A stretch of DNA of 45,014 nt from the NCBI GenBank assembly GCA_009728235.1, contig WNZI01000025.1, positions 1 through 45,014 of the forward strand. Reading direction: 5' to 3'. Below the pieces are notes generated by a model that ran no database searches, was not told where the DNA came from, and saw only the letters and a program-made list of their open reading frames with translations. Within the stretch, counting starts at the first letter, position 1, and each line of letters opens with the position of its first letter. This document shows, one piece after another, positions 6,630 to 15,808 of this stretch. This DNA is from Vibrio cholerae (GTDB lineage Bacteria > Actinomycetota > Actinomycetes > Actinomycetales > Micrococcaceae). The translations under genes and the position numbers were made by a program.

Positions 6630-7502
6630 TCAGCTGATCGTCGACGTCGGTTCTCTCGCCTCGGCGTGGGACTGCGGACGGTCCTTCGCGCTGTCGGGGT
6701 ACGCCGACGTGTCCTTCGTGGGCGCCGGCGGTACCAGCGGAGGGCTCGGCGGCAGCCGTTCCGAAGCCGGCCGGTACGCTGTGCCGCCGTCGACCCTCCG
6801 GTATTCCAGGACGTGGAGCAGTGACGCGACGGCCAGGGCGAGGCCGGCCACCTCCAGGGTCTCCTCGATCAGGGTGAGGACGAAGAACGATGGAGCGAAG
6901 CCCTGTTCCGCCAGCACCAGTCCGGACAGCGTCTCCACGCCCACGGCTCCGCTGACGAAGACCACCCCCGACGCGAGCAATCCCAGCTTGACGGTGCCCG
7001 GCAGGGAGAGCATCAGCCGGACCAGGAAGGCACACAGGACGGCGGCGATCAGGACGCCCGGCAGTACCCAGGTGAAGCCGAGGTCGAAGGGTAGGTAGGT
7101 GGCCATCTCAGCACCCATGACGTCGAGTCGTTCGTGCAGTTCGAGCGTCTCGTCCAGCGACAGGAAGAAGGCGATGAACGAGAAGAACCCCCAGGAGATG
7201 CGGAAGCGGGCTGCTGTGCGGGCGCAGTACCCGGTGATCAGCCCGATGACCGACCACAACCCTGCGCTGAACCACGTCGGTACGTTGATCTCGCGTCCGA
7301 CGTCGAAGAAGTAGAACCAGAAGTGGATGTCGTCGAAGTTCTCGGGCGTCGACTGGGCGATGGCGCGCCAGAGAAGGTAGCTCGCCAGGCTCAGAACGGC
7401 CACCGGGATCAGCAGGATGGCGAAGGTTTTCAGCAGCCGCATCCGGCGCCACTGCAGGGGAGCGTCGCTGGATGCCACTGTCTGCGTCGTTCCGTGCTCC
7501 AT
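6630..7502 (-). CDS. Six-helix integral membrane protein
   Basis: This is a 290-residue protein starting at an ATG preceded by AGGAGGAGG. Six hydrophobic segments can be seen at about residues 24-48, 74-94, 100-118, 138-162, 168-190 and 198-224. Acidic motifs in the membrane region (SLDETLELHERL, LIEETLEV) are notable and could bind a cation or a partner. The last ~60 residues are a Pro/Ser-rich tail, probably cytosolic. The family is not recognised. It is divergent from the DUF2256/DUF3253 gene. Confidence 0.75.
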   Translation of the reverse strand: MEHGTTQTVASSDAPLQWRRMRLLKTFAILLIPVAVLSLASYLLWRAIAQSTPENFDDIHFWFYFFDVGREINVPTWFSAGLWSVIGLITGYCARTAARFRISWGFFSFIAFFLSLDETLELHERLDVMGAEMATYLPFDLGFTWVLPGVLIAAVLCAFLVRLMLSLPGTVKLGLLASGVVFVSGAVGVETLSGLVLAEQGFAPSFFVLTLIEETLEVAGLALAVASLLHVLEYRRVDGGTAYRPASERLPPSPPLVPPAPTKDTSAYPDSAKDRPQSHAEAREPTSTIS

Positions 7503-7608
7503 GGGGTCCTCCTCCTGCCGGCGCCGTTGCCGCCTCGTCGAGTTTAACGGCCGGTGATGAGAACACGATGAGAACACGCGGTTCCCCGGCCCGGGGGAGA
7601 ATGCTCCT

Positions 7609-8021
7609 GTGAAGAAGAGCGGAGGCGGCCACCGGCGATTGAGCAATGCTGCCTCGGTGCCGGGACCGAAGTCCTGCAGATCGTGCGGACGCCGCATGGA
7701 GTGGAGGAAGAAGTGGGAGCGGACCTGGGAGTCGGTGCTCTGCTGCAGTGACTCCTGCCGCTCACGCAAGGTGAAGCCGATCGACACCGAGCTGGAGGAC
7801 CTGCTCCTCGCCCGCCTCGGAAGGGTGCCGCGGGGACAGGGCGTGGATCCGGCTGCTGCAGCCCGCGACCTCGCGCTCCACGGCGCTCCGCACTCGCGGA
7901 GCCGGCGCGCAATGCGGCTCGTCGCCTCGTCGGTCGTGGCCTTGCCGAGATGGTGCAGCACGGTGTTGTCGTGGATGCGTCGACGGCGAAGGGCCCTGTC
8001 CTTCTCCGGCTACCCCGCTGA
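7609..8021 (+). CDS. DUF2256-DUF3253 protein, one frameshift
   Basis: The GTG start opens a small protein with a DUF2256-like zinc motif: C-x2-C in KSCRSCGRRMEWRKKW and the pair CCSDSCR. After about 7895 the reading must drop one base into a second frame, which continues AEPARNAARRLVGRGL and VVVDASTAKGPVLLRLP, the DUF3253 part. Adding one base gives 137 residues, the expected size. The TGA at 8019-8021 overlaps the end of rhaB on the other strand. Biochemical role unknown. Confidence 0.65.
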
Positions 8022-9502
8022 GGAGAGCTGCCCCGGTTCCGTCCCGGCCCGCAATGCCGGTTCGAAACGGGTGGGTCGGGCCGACCGGCGGACTGTTGCC
8101 CTGATGTCGGCGAGGTGGAGGAGAGCGGGTTCTTCCACCGCCGGGAGCAGCCCGGCAGCCCGTGCCTGCACGAGGATGTTACCGAGCGCCGTCGCTTCCA
8201 CGGGTCCGGCGAGGACCGGCAGGCCCGTCCGGTCAGCCGTCAACTGGCACAGCAGGGTGTTCAGGGAACCGCCGCCCACCACGTGGATGACGTCGATGCG
8301 TTGCCCGGACAACCGCGCGGCATCGTCGAGGGTCCGCGCATAGGCATCGGCGAGGCTGTCCAGGACGCATCGCACGACGGCCTCCCGCGACACGGGAACC
8401 GGGTGTCCTGCCGCTTCCGCGGCGCGGCGGATGCGTCCCGGCATTCCGTCCGGGACCAGGAAGTCGTTGCTGTCGGCGTCGATCCGGGGGCCACCGGCGG
8501 GCAGCGCGGCAGCGGATGCGAGCAGTCGTCCGAGGTCCGGCTCCGGGCCCTCGATGCTCCATTCCCGAAGGCACTCCTGCAGGAGCCAGAGCCCTCCGGT
8601 GTTGCGGAGGTAGCGGATGGTGCCGTCGACGCGCGCTCGTTGGTGAAGTTCGCGGCGCGGCTTTCCTCGGTCAGGATCGGGGCATCGAGTTCGACGCCGA
8701 CCAGTGACCAGGTGCCCGACGAGATGTAGGCGAAGTGGGCCGATTCGGCGGGAATGGCGGCCACGGCGGAAGCGGTGTCATGGGAACCCACGGCCAGGAC
8801 CGAGGTGGCGTCGGGAAGCCCTGTCAGTGCCGCGATCGCCGGTAGCAGATGACCGACGACCGATCCGGGTGCCACCAGGGGAGGGAAGAGATCCGGAGGC
8901 AGGCCGAGTGGCTCGAGGACATCCGTCGCCCAGGTGCCGGTTGCGGCGTCGAGCAGTCCCGTCGTGGAGGCGTTCGTGGTCTCGGTCCGGCGCACTCCGG
9001 TCAGGCGGTAGGCGAGCAGGTCGGGAATGAGCAGTGCCTGGACATCGTCGAGTGACCGCTCGGCCGTCAGTTGGTACACCGTATTGAAGGGCAGGAACTG
9101 CAGGCCCGTCCGGGCGTAGAGCCGCTCCGGGGACACCGACCCGTGGACGGCGTCGATGGTCGCTTCGGTCCGCGGATCCCGGTAGCTGAACGGCAGGTGG
9201 CGGAGAGCTCCTGAGTCGTCGACCAATCCATAGTCGACCGCCCAGGTGTCGATCCCGATACTCGCCACGGTGGCGCCGTCGAGTGCCGCGGCTTCCGCAG
9301 CGAGGCGGAGCCCCACGAGGACCTCCGCGAACAGGGCATTGATGTCCCAGCGCAGCGCGCCGGACAGGAACTGCGCACCGTTCGGGAAACGGTGCACGGT
9401 CACCAGCTCCGGACCCGCATCGGTCAGCGCGCCGAGGATCACCCGTCCGGACGAGGCCCCGATGTCGACGGCGGCGAACACCGCCCTCCGATCCTCGGCC
9501 AC
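8010..9502 (-). CDS. rhaB: L-rhamnulokinase, one frameshift
   Basis: This enzyme phosphorylates L-rhamnulose with ATP to L-rhamnulose 1-phosphate. It is a FGGY-family sugar kinase: AAVDIGASSGRVILG at the N-terminus binds phosphate, and HVVGGGSLNTLLCQLTADR is the C-terminal ATP motif. The first ~290 codons run to FTNER (about 8636). Then one missing base (a G in a CGCGCG stretch, about 8630-8636) must be restored to continue GTIRYLRNTGGLWLLQE to the TAG at 8010. The corrected length is 497 residues, normal for RhaB. The GTG at 9502 lies one base after the stop of the preceding aldolase gene, so translation is probably coupled. Confidence 0.88.
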
Positions 9503-9503
9503 G

Positions 9504-11564
9504 TCAGCGCAGGAACGCTGCCGCGACTCCCGCATCCACGGGGATGTGCAGACCCGTGGTGTGCGAGAGTTCGTCGGACGTCAGGACGGCGACGGCGTTT
9601 GCCACGTTCTCCGGCAGTACCTCGCGCTTCAGGAGCGTGCGCTGTGCGTAGTACTCACCCAGCTTCTCCTCCTCGACGCCGTAGACGGCGGCTCGCTTGG
9701 CGCCCCACCCGCCGGCGAAGATACCGGAGCCGCGCACCACACCGTCGGGGTTGATGCCGTTGACCCGCACCCCGTAGCCGCCCAGTTCGGCGGCGAGGAG
9801 GCGCACCTGGTGCGCCTGGTCCGCCTTCGTGGCGCTGTAGGCGATGTTGTTCGGACCGGCGAACACGGAGTTCTTCGAGGAGATGTAGATGATGTCCCCG
9901 CCCATGTCCTGTTCGATCAGCACCTTCGCGGCTGCCTGCGACACCAGGAACGAACCCTTCGCCATCACGTTGTGCTGCAGGTCCCAGTCCTTCTCCGTCG
10001 TCTCGAGGAGCGGCTTCGAGATGGACAGTCCCGCGTTGTTGACCACCAGGTCGAGCCCGCCGAAGGCCAGCACGGCAGCCTTCACGGCTTCCTGCACCTG
10101 CGCCGGGTCTGTGACGTCGGCCTGCACGCCGACGGCGACGTCGGGGCCGCCGAGTTCCTCGGCCACGGTGTTCGCGCCGTCGATCGTCAGGTCCGCGATG
10201 ACCACGCAGGCACCTTCGGCGGCCAGCCGCGTTGCGATCGCCTTGCCGATGCCCGACGCAGCCCCGGTGACCAGGGCGACGCGCCCGGCATGGGACTTCG
10301 GCTTGGGCAGGCGGGCGAGCTTCGCCTCCTCGAGCGCCCAGTACTCGATGCGGAACTTCTCGCTCTCCTCGATGGGGGAGTAGGCCGAGATCGCCTCGGC
10401 TCCGCGCATCACGGTGATCGCGTTGAGATAGAACTCACCGGCCACCCGGGCGGTCTGCTTGTTGGCACCGAAGGAGAACATCCCGACGCCGGGCACGAGC
10501 ACAATCGCAGGGTCCGCCCCGCGCATCGGAGGGGAATCCGGTGACGCGTGGCGCTGGTAGTACGCGGCGTAGTCGGTCCGGTACTCCGCGTGCAGTTCGC
10601 GCAGGCGCAGCAGGCAGCTCTCGACGTCGGCATCCGCCGGGAGGTCGAGGACGAGCGGCTTCACCTTCGTGCGGAGGAAATGGTCGGGGCAGCTCGTGCC
10701 CAGCGCCCCGAGGCGGGGATGTGCCGTCGAGGCGAGGAACTCGAGGACGCGGGGGTCGTCGGTGAAGTGGCCCACCTGCGCCTTGTCCGTGGATGCGAGA
10801 CCACGGATGGTCGGCGCGAGGGCTGCCGCCTTCGCCCGCCGCTCGTCCTCGGGCAGGGCCGCGTAACCCTCGAGGGCGGGGCCGAACGGCTCCGCAGCGC
10901 CGTGCTCCTCGATGTAGCGCTCGGCCGTCTCGATGATCCACAGCGAGTTGGCCTCGGCTTCGGCCGAGGTGTCACCCCAGGCCGTGATGCCGTGCCCTCC
11001 GAGGATGGTTCCGATGGCCTCCGGGTTCGCTTCCTTGATGGCGGCGATGTCGAGGCCGAGCTGGAACCCGGGCCGGCGCCAGGGTACCCAGACCACTTTC
11101 GGTCCGAAGATCGTCGACGTCAGTGCCTCGCCATCGGTTGCGGTGGCGATCGCGATTCCCGAGTCGGGATGCAGGTGGTCCACGTGCGCTGCATCGACCA
11201 GTCCGTGCATCGCGGTGTCGATGGACGGTGCCGCACCGCCCTTGCCGTGCAGGGTGTAGTCGAACGCCGCGACCATCTCGTCCTCACGCTCGACGCCGGG
11301 GTATACGCCTCGCAGCGCGCGCATGCGGTCGAGCCGCAGGACCGCGAGCCCCGATTCCGTGAGCGTGCCGAGGTCACCTCCCGAGCCCTTGACCCAGAGG
11401 AGCTCCACGTCCTCACCGGTGGCGGGGTCGAAGCCCATGCCCTTCGCGGAGGTGTTGCCGCCGGCGTAATTGGTGTTCCGCTTGTCGGCGCCGAGCCTGT
11501 TCGAGCGCGCGATCAGGTCCTCGACCGTCGGGTTGATCATTCCTGTCGTCGTCGTCACGGTCAT
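9504..11564 (-). CDS. rhaD: Rhamnulose-1-phosphate aldolase / lactaldehyde dehydrogenase fusion
   Basis: This is a bifunctional 686-residue enzyme. The N-terminal ~400 residues form a class II aldolase (zinc His pair in HVDHLHPDSG and a later HGITAWGD) that splits L-rhamnulose 1-phosphate to dihydroxyacetone phosphate and L-lactaldehyde. Residues ~430-686 form a short-chain dehydrogenase (VTGAASGIGKAIA nucleotide loop, YISSKNS and the catalytic Y-x3-K in AYSATKADQ) expected to oxidise the lactaldehyde to lactate. The same arrangement occurs in Bacillus RhaEW-type proteins. The ATG at 11564 overlaps the rhaI stop (ATGA), so the two are translationally coupled. Confidence 0.93.
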   Translation of the reverse strand: MTVTTTTGMINPTVEDLIARSNRLGADKRNTNYAGGNTSAKGMGFDPATGEDVELLWVKGSGGDLGTLTESGLAVLRLDRMRALRGVYPGVEREDEMVAAFDYTLHGKGGAAPSIDTAMHGLVDAAHVDHLHPDSGIAIATATDGEALTSTIFGPKVVWVPWRRPGFQLGLDIAAIKEANPEAIGTILGGHGITAWGDTSAEAEANSLWIIETAERYIEEHGAAEPFGPALEGYAALPEDERRAKAAALAPTIRGLASTDKAQVGHFTDDPRVLEFLASTAHPRLGALGTSCPDHFLRTKVKPLVLDLPADADVESCLLRLRELHAEYRTDYAAYYQRHASPDSPPMRGADPAIVLVPGVGMFSFGANKQTARVAGEFYLNAITVMRGAEAISAYSPIEESEKFRIEYWALEEAKLARLPKPKSHAGRVALVTGAASGIGKAIATRLAAEGACVVIADLTIDGANTVAEELGGPDVAVGVQADVTDPAQVQEAVKAAVLAFGGLDLVVNNAGLSISKPLLETTEKDWDLQHNVMAKGSFLVSQAAAKVLIEQDMGGDIIYISSKNSVFAGPNNIAYSATKADQAHQVRLLAAELGGYGVRVNGINPDGVVRGSGIFAGGWGAKRAAVYGVEEEKLGEYYAQRTLLKREVLPENVANAVAVLTSDELSHTTGLHIPVDAGVAAAFLR

Positions 11565-12727
11565 GCTCCCCATCCGGCCTGCTGGCCGCCAAGCCGTTCG
11601 CCGTTGATCCGGTCCTGGTAGCCGCTGGCCCGGTAAGCCGCCAGGGGATCCGCGGGGAGTCCCTTCGATACGCGCCACTGCGCCAGACCAGGACGGACGT
11701 CGGTGTAGAACGCGTCCATCATGATCGCATTGGCAGCCAGGACATCGCCGGACTCCTGCGCCGCGGCCAGCGCCGGGCGGTCGATGAGCAGGGCGCGTGC
11801 CGTCATCTCCTGCACGTTCAGCACCGAGCGGATCTGCCCCGGGATCTTCTCCTCGAGGTTGTGGCACTGATCCAGCATCAGCGCGATGCCGCTGGAAGGA
11901 TCGAGCCCGCCGCCACGGACGACCTCCGACATGATCCGGAAGAGTTGGAAGGGGTCCGCTGCCCCCACGATCAGGTCGTCGTCCGCGTAGAAGCGGGAGT
12001 TGAAGTCGAAGGACCCGAGCTTCCCGAGCCGGATGAGCTGAGCCACGATGAACTCGATATTGGTCCCGGGGGCATGGTGCCCGGTATCGAGGCAGACGAG
12101 TGCCTTCTCCCCGAGCTGCAGGCAGTGGGCGTAGGAGGTGCCCCAGTCCGGGACGTCCGTGTGATAGAACGCCGGCTCGAAGAACTTGTACTCCAGGACC
12201 AGCCGCTGGTCCTCGCCGAGGCGGTCGTACACCTTCCGGAGGGAGTCCTGCAGCCAGTCCTGGCGGGAGCGCATGTCAGCCTGGCCCGGATAGTTGGAGC
12301 CATCGGCCAGCCAGATCTTGAGGTCGCGAGATCCGGTGACGTTCATGACCTCGATGCACTCGTACATGTGGTCGATCGCCTTGTTCCGCACTGCGGCGTC
12401 GCTGTGCGTCAGGCTGCCGAACTTGTAGTCGTCATCCTGGAAGGTGTTGCTGTTGATGGTACCGAGCTTCATGCCATGGTCCGCGGCGAAGGCCGCGAGG
12501 ACGCCGTAGTCGTCCACCCTGTCCCACGGGATGTGGAGAGCGACGCTCGGGGCGAGGCCGGTCAGTTCGTTGACCACGCCGGCGTCAGCGATCTTCTCCT
12601 CCACCGTCCGGGGGGTGCCCGGGGTGGCGAACACCTTGAAGCGCGTGCCGGAATTCCCGTAGGCCCAGGAGGGCACTTCGATGGCGAGCTGGTCGAGCTT
12701 CGCCGCGATGTCGTCGATGACGGTCAT
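11561..12727 (-). CDS. rhaI: L-rhamnose isomerase
   Basis: This is a TIM-barrel isomerase of 388 residues converting L-rhamnose to L-rhamnulose. It is the actinobacterial/Pseudomonas RhaI type rather than E. coli RhaA. Metal-site segments include LEYKFFEPAFYHTDVPDWGT, CLDTGHHAPGTNIEF and FDFNSRFYADDD. AGGAGAG precedes the ATG. It is the first gene of the unit rhaI-rhaD-rhaB, driven from the promoter at 12864-12893 and expected to be repressed by the divergent LacI protein. No rhamnose transporter gene is in the window. Confidence 0.93.
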   Translation of the reverse strand: MTVIDDIAAKLDQLAIEVPSWAYGNSGTRFKVFATPGTPRTVEEKIADAGVVNELTGLAPSVALHIPWDRVDDYGVLAAFAADHGMKLGTINSNTFQDDDYKFGSLTHSDAAVRNKAIDHMYECIEVMNVTGSRDLKIWLADGSNYPGQADMRSRQDWLQDSLRKVYDRLGEDQRLVLEYKFFEPAFYHTDVPDWGTSYAHCLQLGEKALVCLDTGHHAPGTNIEFIVAQLIRLGKLGSFDFNSRFYADDDLIVGAADPFQLFRIMSEVVRGGGLDPSSGIALMLDQCHNLEEKIPGQIRSVLNVQEMTARALLIDRPALAAAQESGDVLAANAIMMDAFYTDVRPGLAQWRVSKGLPADPLAAYRASGYQDRINGERLGGQQAGWGA

Positions 12728-12838
12728 GTACTCTCTCCTGCGTGGAAGCCGCGGGCTGGTCCTCGCCGTGCAGCTGGTTCTGGGGTTGTTCCGGTTCCGA
12801 AAGGATCTCGAGGAATCCGCCGTGGGACCCGTGCCGTT

Positions 12839-12863
12839 TGAATCGTTTCATTGGCACGTTTCA
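12839..12863. promoter_or_regulatory. Tandem LacI-type operators
   Basis: Two near-palindromic 12-mers, TGAATCGTTTCA (12839-12850) and TGGCACGTTTCA (12852-12863), are each centred on CG as is usual for LacI-family operators. They are 13 bp apart and lie immediately downstream of the rhaI -10 element, where a bound repressor would block transcription. The regulator starting at 12945 is the natural binder. Confidence 0.7.
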
Positions 12864-12893
12864 AAGCTATCGTTGGTTCCGAGGAAGTGTCAA
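12864..12893 (-). promoter_or_regulatory. rhaI promoter, TTGACA-N18-TAGCTT
   Basis: On the minus strand a consensus -35 TTGACA (12888-12893) is followed by 18 bases and TAGCTT (12864-12869). The transcript would begin inside the operator pair and carry a leader of about 130 bases before rhaI. Confidence 0.65.
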
Positions 12894-12944
12894 CAGTCCG
12901 CCCGATGGTTCCGCATCGGGCCGGACACGAGTCCGGAGGAACCC

Positions 12945-13976
12945 ATGGATGTCCGACCGGTCAGTATCAAGGACGTCGCGGACCGGGCGGGTGTGGCCGT
13001 CGGTACGGTGTCCAACGTGCTGAACCACCCCGCGCGGGTCTCCGTCCCGACCCGAGAGCGGGTGCAGAGCGCGATCGACGAGCTCGGATTCGTCCGTAAC
13101 GACGCCGCCAGGCAGCTGCGGGCAGGGCAGAGCCGGACGATAGGGCTGATCGTCCTCGACGTCGGGAACCCGTTCTTCTCGTCCCTCGCCCGGGCAGCGG
13201 AGGACTGCGCGGCGGAGAAGGGAAGCACCGTGGTGCTCGGGGACAGCGGCCAGGACAGCGAGCGGGAGGCGCGGTACATCGACGTCTTCGAGCAGCAGCG
13301 TGTCCAGGGCATGATGATCTCTCCCGTGGGGGACGTCGGGCCGCGCGTGGAAGCGCTCCGATCGCGGGGGATGCCCGTCGTGCTCGTCGACCGCATCGAT
13401 CCGCGGCGACGCTGCAGCTCGGTCTCGGTCGACGACGTCGCCGGGGGATACCTCGCCGTTCGCCACCTGCTGGACGCGGGTCGACGTCGCATCGTCTTCG
13501 TGGGAACCAGGGCCGGCTACCGCCAGGTGGCGGACCGGCTGGCCGGTGCCCGTCAGGCTGTCGGGGAGCACGACGACGCGGTGCTCGAGGTCCTCGAGGC
13601 GGACGCGATGACCGTCCTGGCGGGCCGTGACATCGGTGAGGAGATTGCGCAGCGGGGCCAGGAGAGGCTGCCGGACGGCATCTTCTGCGCCAATGACCTC
13701 CTCGCCATCGGTGTCATGCAGGCCGTCCTCCTGATCCGGGGACTGCGGATTCCTGAGGATGTCGCGCTCATCGGCTACGACGACATCGACTTCTCGGCGT
13801 CGACGGTCGTTCCGCTGACGAGTGTCCGCAAGCCCACCGAGCTCATGGGGCGCACCGCCGTCGAACTGTTGCTCGAGGAGATCGAGGTACCGGACGCCGA
13901 ACGACGTCAGGTCGTCTTCGATCCGGAGCTCGTGGAAAGAGGCAGTTCACAGGCCCGTATCCGTGCTGCCGGGTGA
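12945..13976 (+). CDS. LacI-family repressor of rhamnose genes
   Basis: This is a 343-residue regulator. The N-terminal helix-turn-helix (SIKDVADRAGVAVGTVSNVLN) and hinge are followed by a periplasmic-binding-protein-like effector domain (IGLIVLDVGNPFFSSLARAAE; VALIGYDDIDFSASTVVPLTS). The start is set by GGAGGA just before the ATG at 12945, although the frame is open further upstream. It is divergent from rhaI with two operators in between, so it likely represses rhaI-rhaD-rhaB and is released by L-rhamnose or a derivative. The effector is inferred from context. Confidence 0.9.
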   Translation: MDVRPVSIKDVADRAGVAVGTVSNVLNHPARVSVPTRERVQSAIDELGFVRNDAARQLRAGQSRTIGLIVLDVGNPFFSSLARAAEDCAAEKGSTVVLGDSGQDSEREARYIDVFEQQRVQGMMISPVGDVGPRVEALRSRGMPVVLVDRIDPRRRCSSVSVDDVAGGYLAVRHLLDAGRRRIVFVGTRAGYRQVADRLAGARQAVGEHDDAVLEVLEADAMTVLAGRDIGEEIAQRGQERLPDGIFCANDLLAIGVMQAVLLIRGLRIPEDVALIGYDDIDFSASTVVPLTSVRKPTELMGRTAVELLLEEIEVPDAERRQVVFDPELVERGSSQARIRAAG

Positions 13977-14048
13977 TGGCGGGCCGCACGATCAGTGGGT
14001 ACTCAGCCGGATGCACCGGTTGACGGAACGAGGGAGAGATGAGGATCC

Positions 14049-14375
14049 ATGGAGCGCGTGTGTTTTCACTTGCAGGTCCGGCCGGAACGGATTCCCGAGT
14101 ACAGGCGGCGCCATGCGGCCATCTGGCCCGACATGGCCCGGGCACTCAAGGACACCGGCTGGAACAACTACTCGTTGTTCCTTCGCCCGGACGGTTTGCT
14201 GATCGGGTACGTGGAATGCGACGACTTCGCCGCGACCCAGGCTGCCATGGCGGACACTGAGGTGAATGCTCGGTGGCAGGCGGAGATGGCTCCCTTCTTC
14301 GAGGCGCTGGAGGGCCGCCCGGACGAAGGGTTCGTCCGGCTCGACGAGGTCTTCCACCTCGAGGACCAGCTCTAG
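14049..14375 (+). CDS. rhaM: L-rhamnose mutarotase
   Basis: This is a 108-residue protein of the RhaM family, which interconverts the anomers of L-rhamnose so that the isomerase gets its preferred form. Family features seen are ERVCFHLQVRPERIPEYRRRH near the N-terminus, with the catalytic His in AAIWPDM's neighbour RRHAAIW, and GWNNYSLFL. GAGG lies a few bases before the ATG. It is 72 bp downstream of, and in line with, the LacI gene, apart from the other rha genes but part of the same pathway. Confidence 0.93.
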   Translation: MERVCFHLQVRPERIPEYRRRHAAIWPDMARALKDTGWNNYSLFLRPDGLLIGYVECDDFAATQAAMADTEVNARWQAEMAPFFEALEGRPDEGFVRLDEVFHLEDQL

Positions 14376-14796
14376 GACGGCGTGCGGATCCTGCTGGGTG
14401 TCGCGGGCTGTCGGGCGATCCGCAGCAGGGTGACGGCGAGCGTCCCCGCCACCGGGGTCCAGATCAGCCGTTCGACGCGGGACCGCGAGGCGAGGTTCAT
14501 CAGGGCGCCCACCGCCATCAGGCCCGAAGCCCCGGAGAGGAGCCGGCGCCTCGACGTCGTGCCCGCGCCGCCGACCGTGATGGCGGCGAGGGCGCCGTAG
14601 GCCAGCGAGGATGCCGCACTTACCGCCCGATACCGGGCGGGAAGGGAGCCCCGAAGCGCTCCACCGTAGGATGCTGCCGCCCAGGGTGCCCCCGCTGCGA
14701 GCGCGGCCTGGAACCCGGTGACGATGCCGAGGAGGAGGGTCGCGAGGGCGATGGACCCTCGGCGGCGCCCGAGTGATCACGGAACCTGTTGGTCAT
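14372..14796 (-). CDS. Small four-helix membrane protein, one frameshift
   Basis: From the ATG at 14796 the frame reads MTNRFRDHSG. The long hydrophobic part (RRGSIALATLLLGIVTGFQA, then segments ending in IARQPATPSRIRTPS) lies in another frame. It joins on if one G is added to the GGG run near 14780, giving 141 residues. Four hydrophobic stretches are visible. No family is recognised. Its stop overlaps the rhaM stop tail to tail. Taken alone, neither frame looks like a complete gene, so this one is easily missed. Confidence 0.5.
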
Positions 14797-14932
14797 GGTC
14801 GCATCGTAGCGCTCGCGGTTCCGGTCGGGTCAGCACGGGTACGTGCCGGATCGCGGTCCGAGCTCCATGGACACCACCGACTCGTTGAGGCACGCTGGTC
14901 CGAGCACGCTGCGACGACGGAAGGCACCAGCG

Positions 14933-15220
14933 ATGAGTACCGGTCCCGGTCCCATGGACCTTCGATTCACCGCTCCGATCGGGGTCGAGGTGAAGGGTGA
15001 CATCTGGTCGTGCGTCGAGGTTCCCGCGTCCAGGGTTGTCTTCGGCACGGGCAGAGCAGTGAAAGTGACCGGAAGTGTCGATGGTGTCCCGCTGGCTCTG
15101 GCCCTGATGCCGACGGGAAAGGGCGGTCACATGGTGTCGATCAGTGCCAAGCTGCGGAAGAAGCTCGGCAAGGAGCTGGGCGACGACGTCGAGGTTCACA
15201 TCACGGAGCGCGTGAACTGA
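14933..15220 (+). CDS. DUF1905-domain protein
   Basis: This is a 95-residue protein fitting the DUF1905 beta-barrel: FTAPIGVEVKGDIWSCVEVP, FGTGRAVKVTGSVDGVPLAL, GKGGHMVSISAKLRKKLGK and GDDVEVHI. The function of the family is not established. GGAAGG lies about 8 bases before the ATG at 14933. The frame is open further upstream but without a better site. Confidence 0.8.
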   Translation: MSTGPGPMDLRFTAPIGVEVKGDIWSCVEVPASRVVFGTGRAVKVTGSVDGVPLALALMPTGKGGHMVSISAKLRKKLGKELGDDVEVHITERVN

Positions 15221-15238
15221 TCGGCACCCTGGTGACTG

Positions 15239-15706
15239 CTACTGCGGGGAGGGGGCAGAGGCGACGTCCAGTACCCAGGTCACCCCGAAACTGTCCGTGA
15301 GCATGCCGAAGCCAGGGCTCCAGGCGGATGCGACCAGTGGTTCGACGACGGTTGCGCCGACCGACAACGCGGTCCAGTAGTCCTCGACTTCGCCGAGGGT
15401 CTCCCCGCGTACCGAGACGAAGAATGATTGGTCCGTGATGGTCGTGCCGTTCTCGCGGTGGGTGGAGCCGGCTGCCACGGCCGAGCCGCCGGTCCGGCCG
15501 GGGATGTCATAGGCCATGATGCGGAATCCGTCGGCATTCTCCACCTGACCGAAGACGACCTCATCGGCACCGGGAACGCCCTTCGGCATACCGAAGTCCC
15601 CGTAGGTCGCGATCGTGACCTGACCCCCGAAGACGGACCGGTAGAACTCGAGCGCTGCACGGGCGTCGCCGCGGAAGTTGAGATGGGTTGTGGTCCTGAC
15701 GCTCAT
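15239..15706 (-). CDS. PhnB-like VOC-family protein
   Basis: This is a 155-residue protein of the vicinal-oxygen-chelate fold, close to PhnB/YjdN-like members: THLNFRGDARAALEFYRSVFGG at the start, FGMPKGVPGADEVVFGQVE in the middle, and SFGVTWVLDV at the end. AGGAGCA precedes the ATG at 15706. Catalytic activity of this subgroup is uncertain. It is divergent from the WYL regulator, with a clear dyad between them, so that regulator probably controls it. Confidence 0.85.
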   Translation of the reverse strand: MSVRTTTHLNFRGDARAALEFYRSVFGGQVTIATYGDFGMPKGVPGADEVVFGQVENADGFRIMAYDIPGRTGGSAVAAGSTHRENGTTITDQSFFVSVRGETLGEVEDYWTALSVGATVVEPLVASAWSPGFGMLTDSFGVTWVLDVASAPSPQ

Positions 15707-15764
15707 TGCTGCTCCTGGTGGTCGGGTGGCCAAGGTTCTCCTGGCTCACGTTCACTCTTGCGCC

Positions 15765-15791
15765 CGTATAGGTCCGGTTTCGTCCTATACG
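15765..15791. promoter_or_regulatory. Inverted repeat CGTATAGG-N11-CCTATACG
   Basis: Perfect 8-bp arms are separated by 11 bases between the divergent VOC gene and the WYL regulator. It is a strong operator candidate for the regulator, probably controlling both directions. The right arm ends 17 bp before the regulator start. Confidence 0.65.
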
Positions 15792-15808
15792 AACCGTAGG
15801 CTCGAGGG

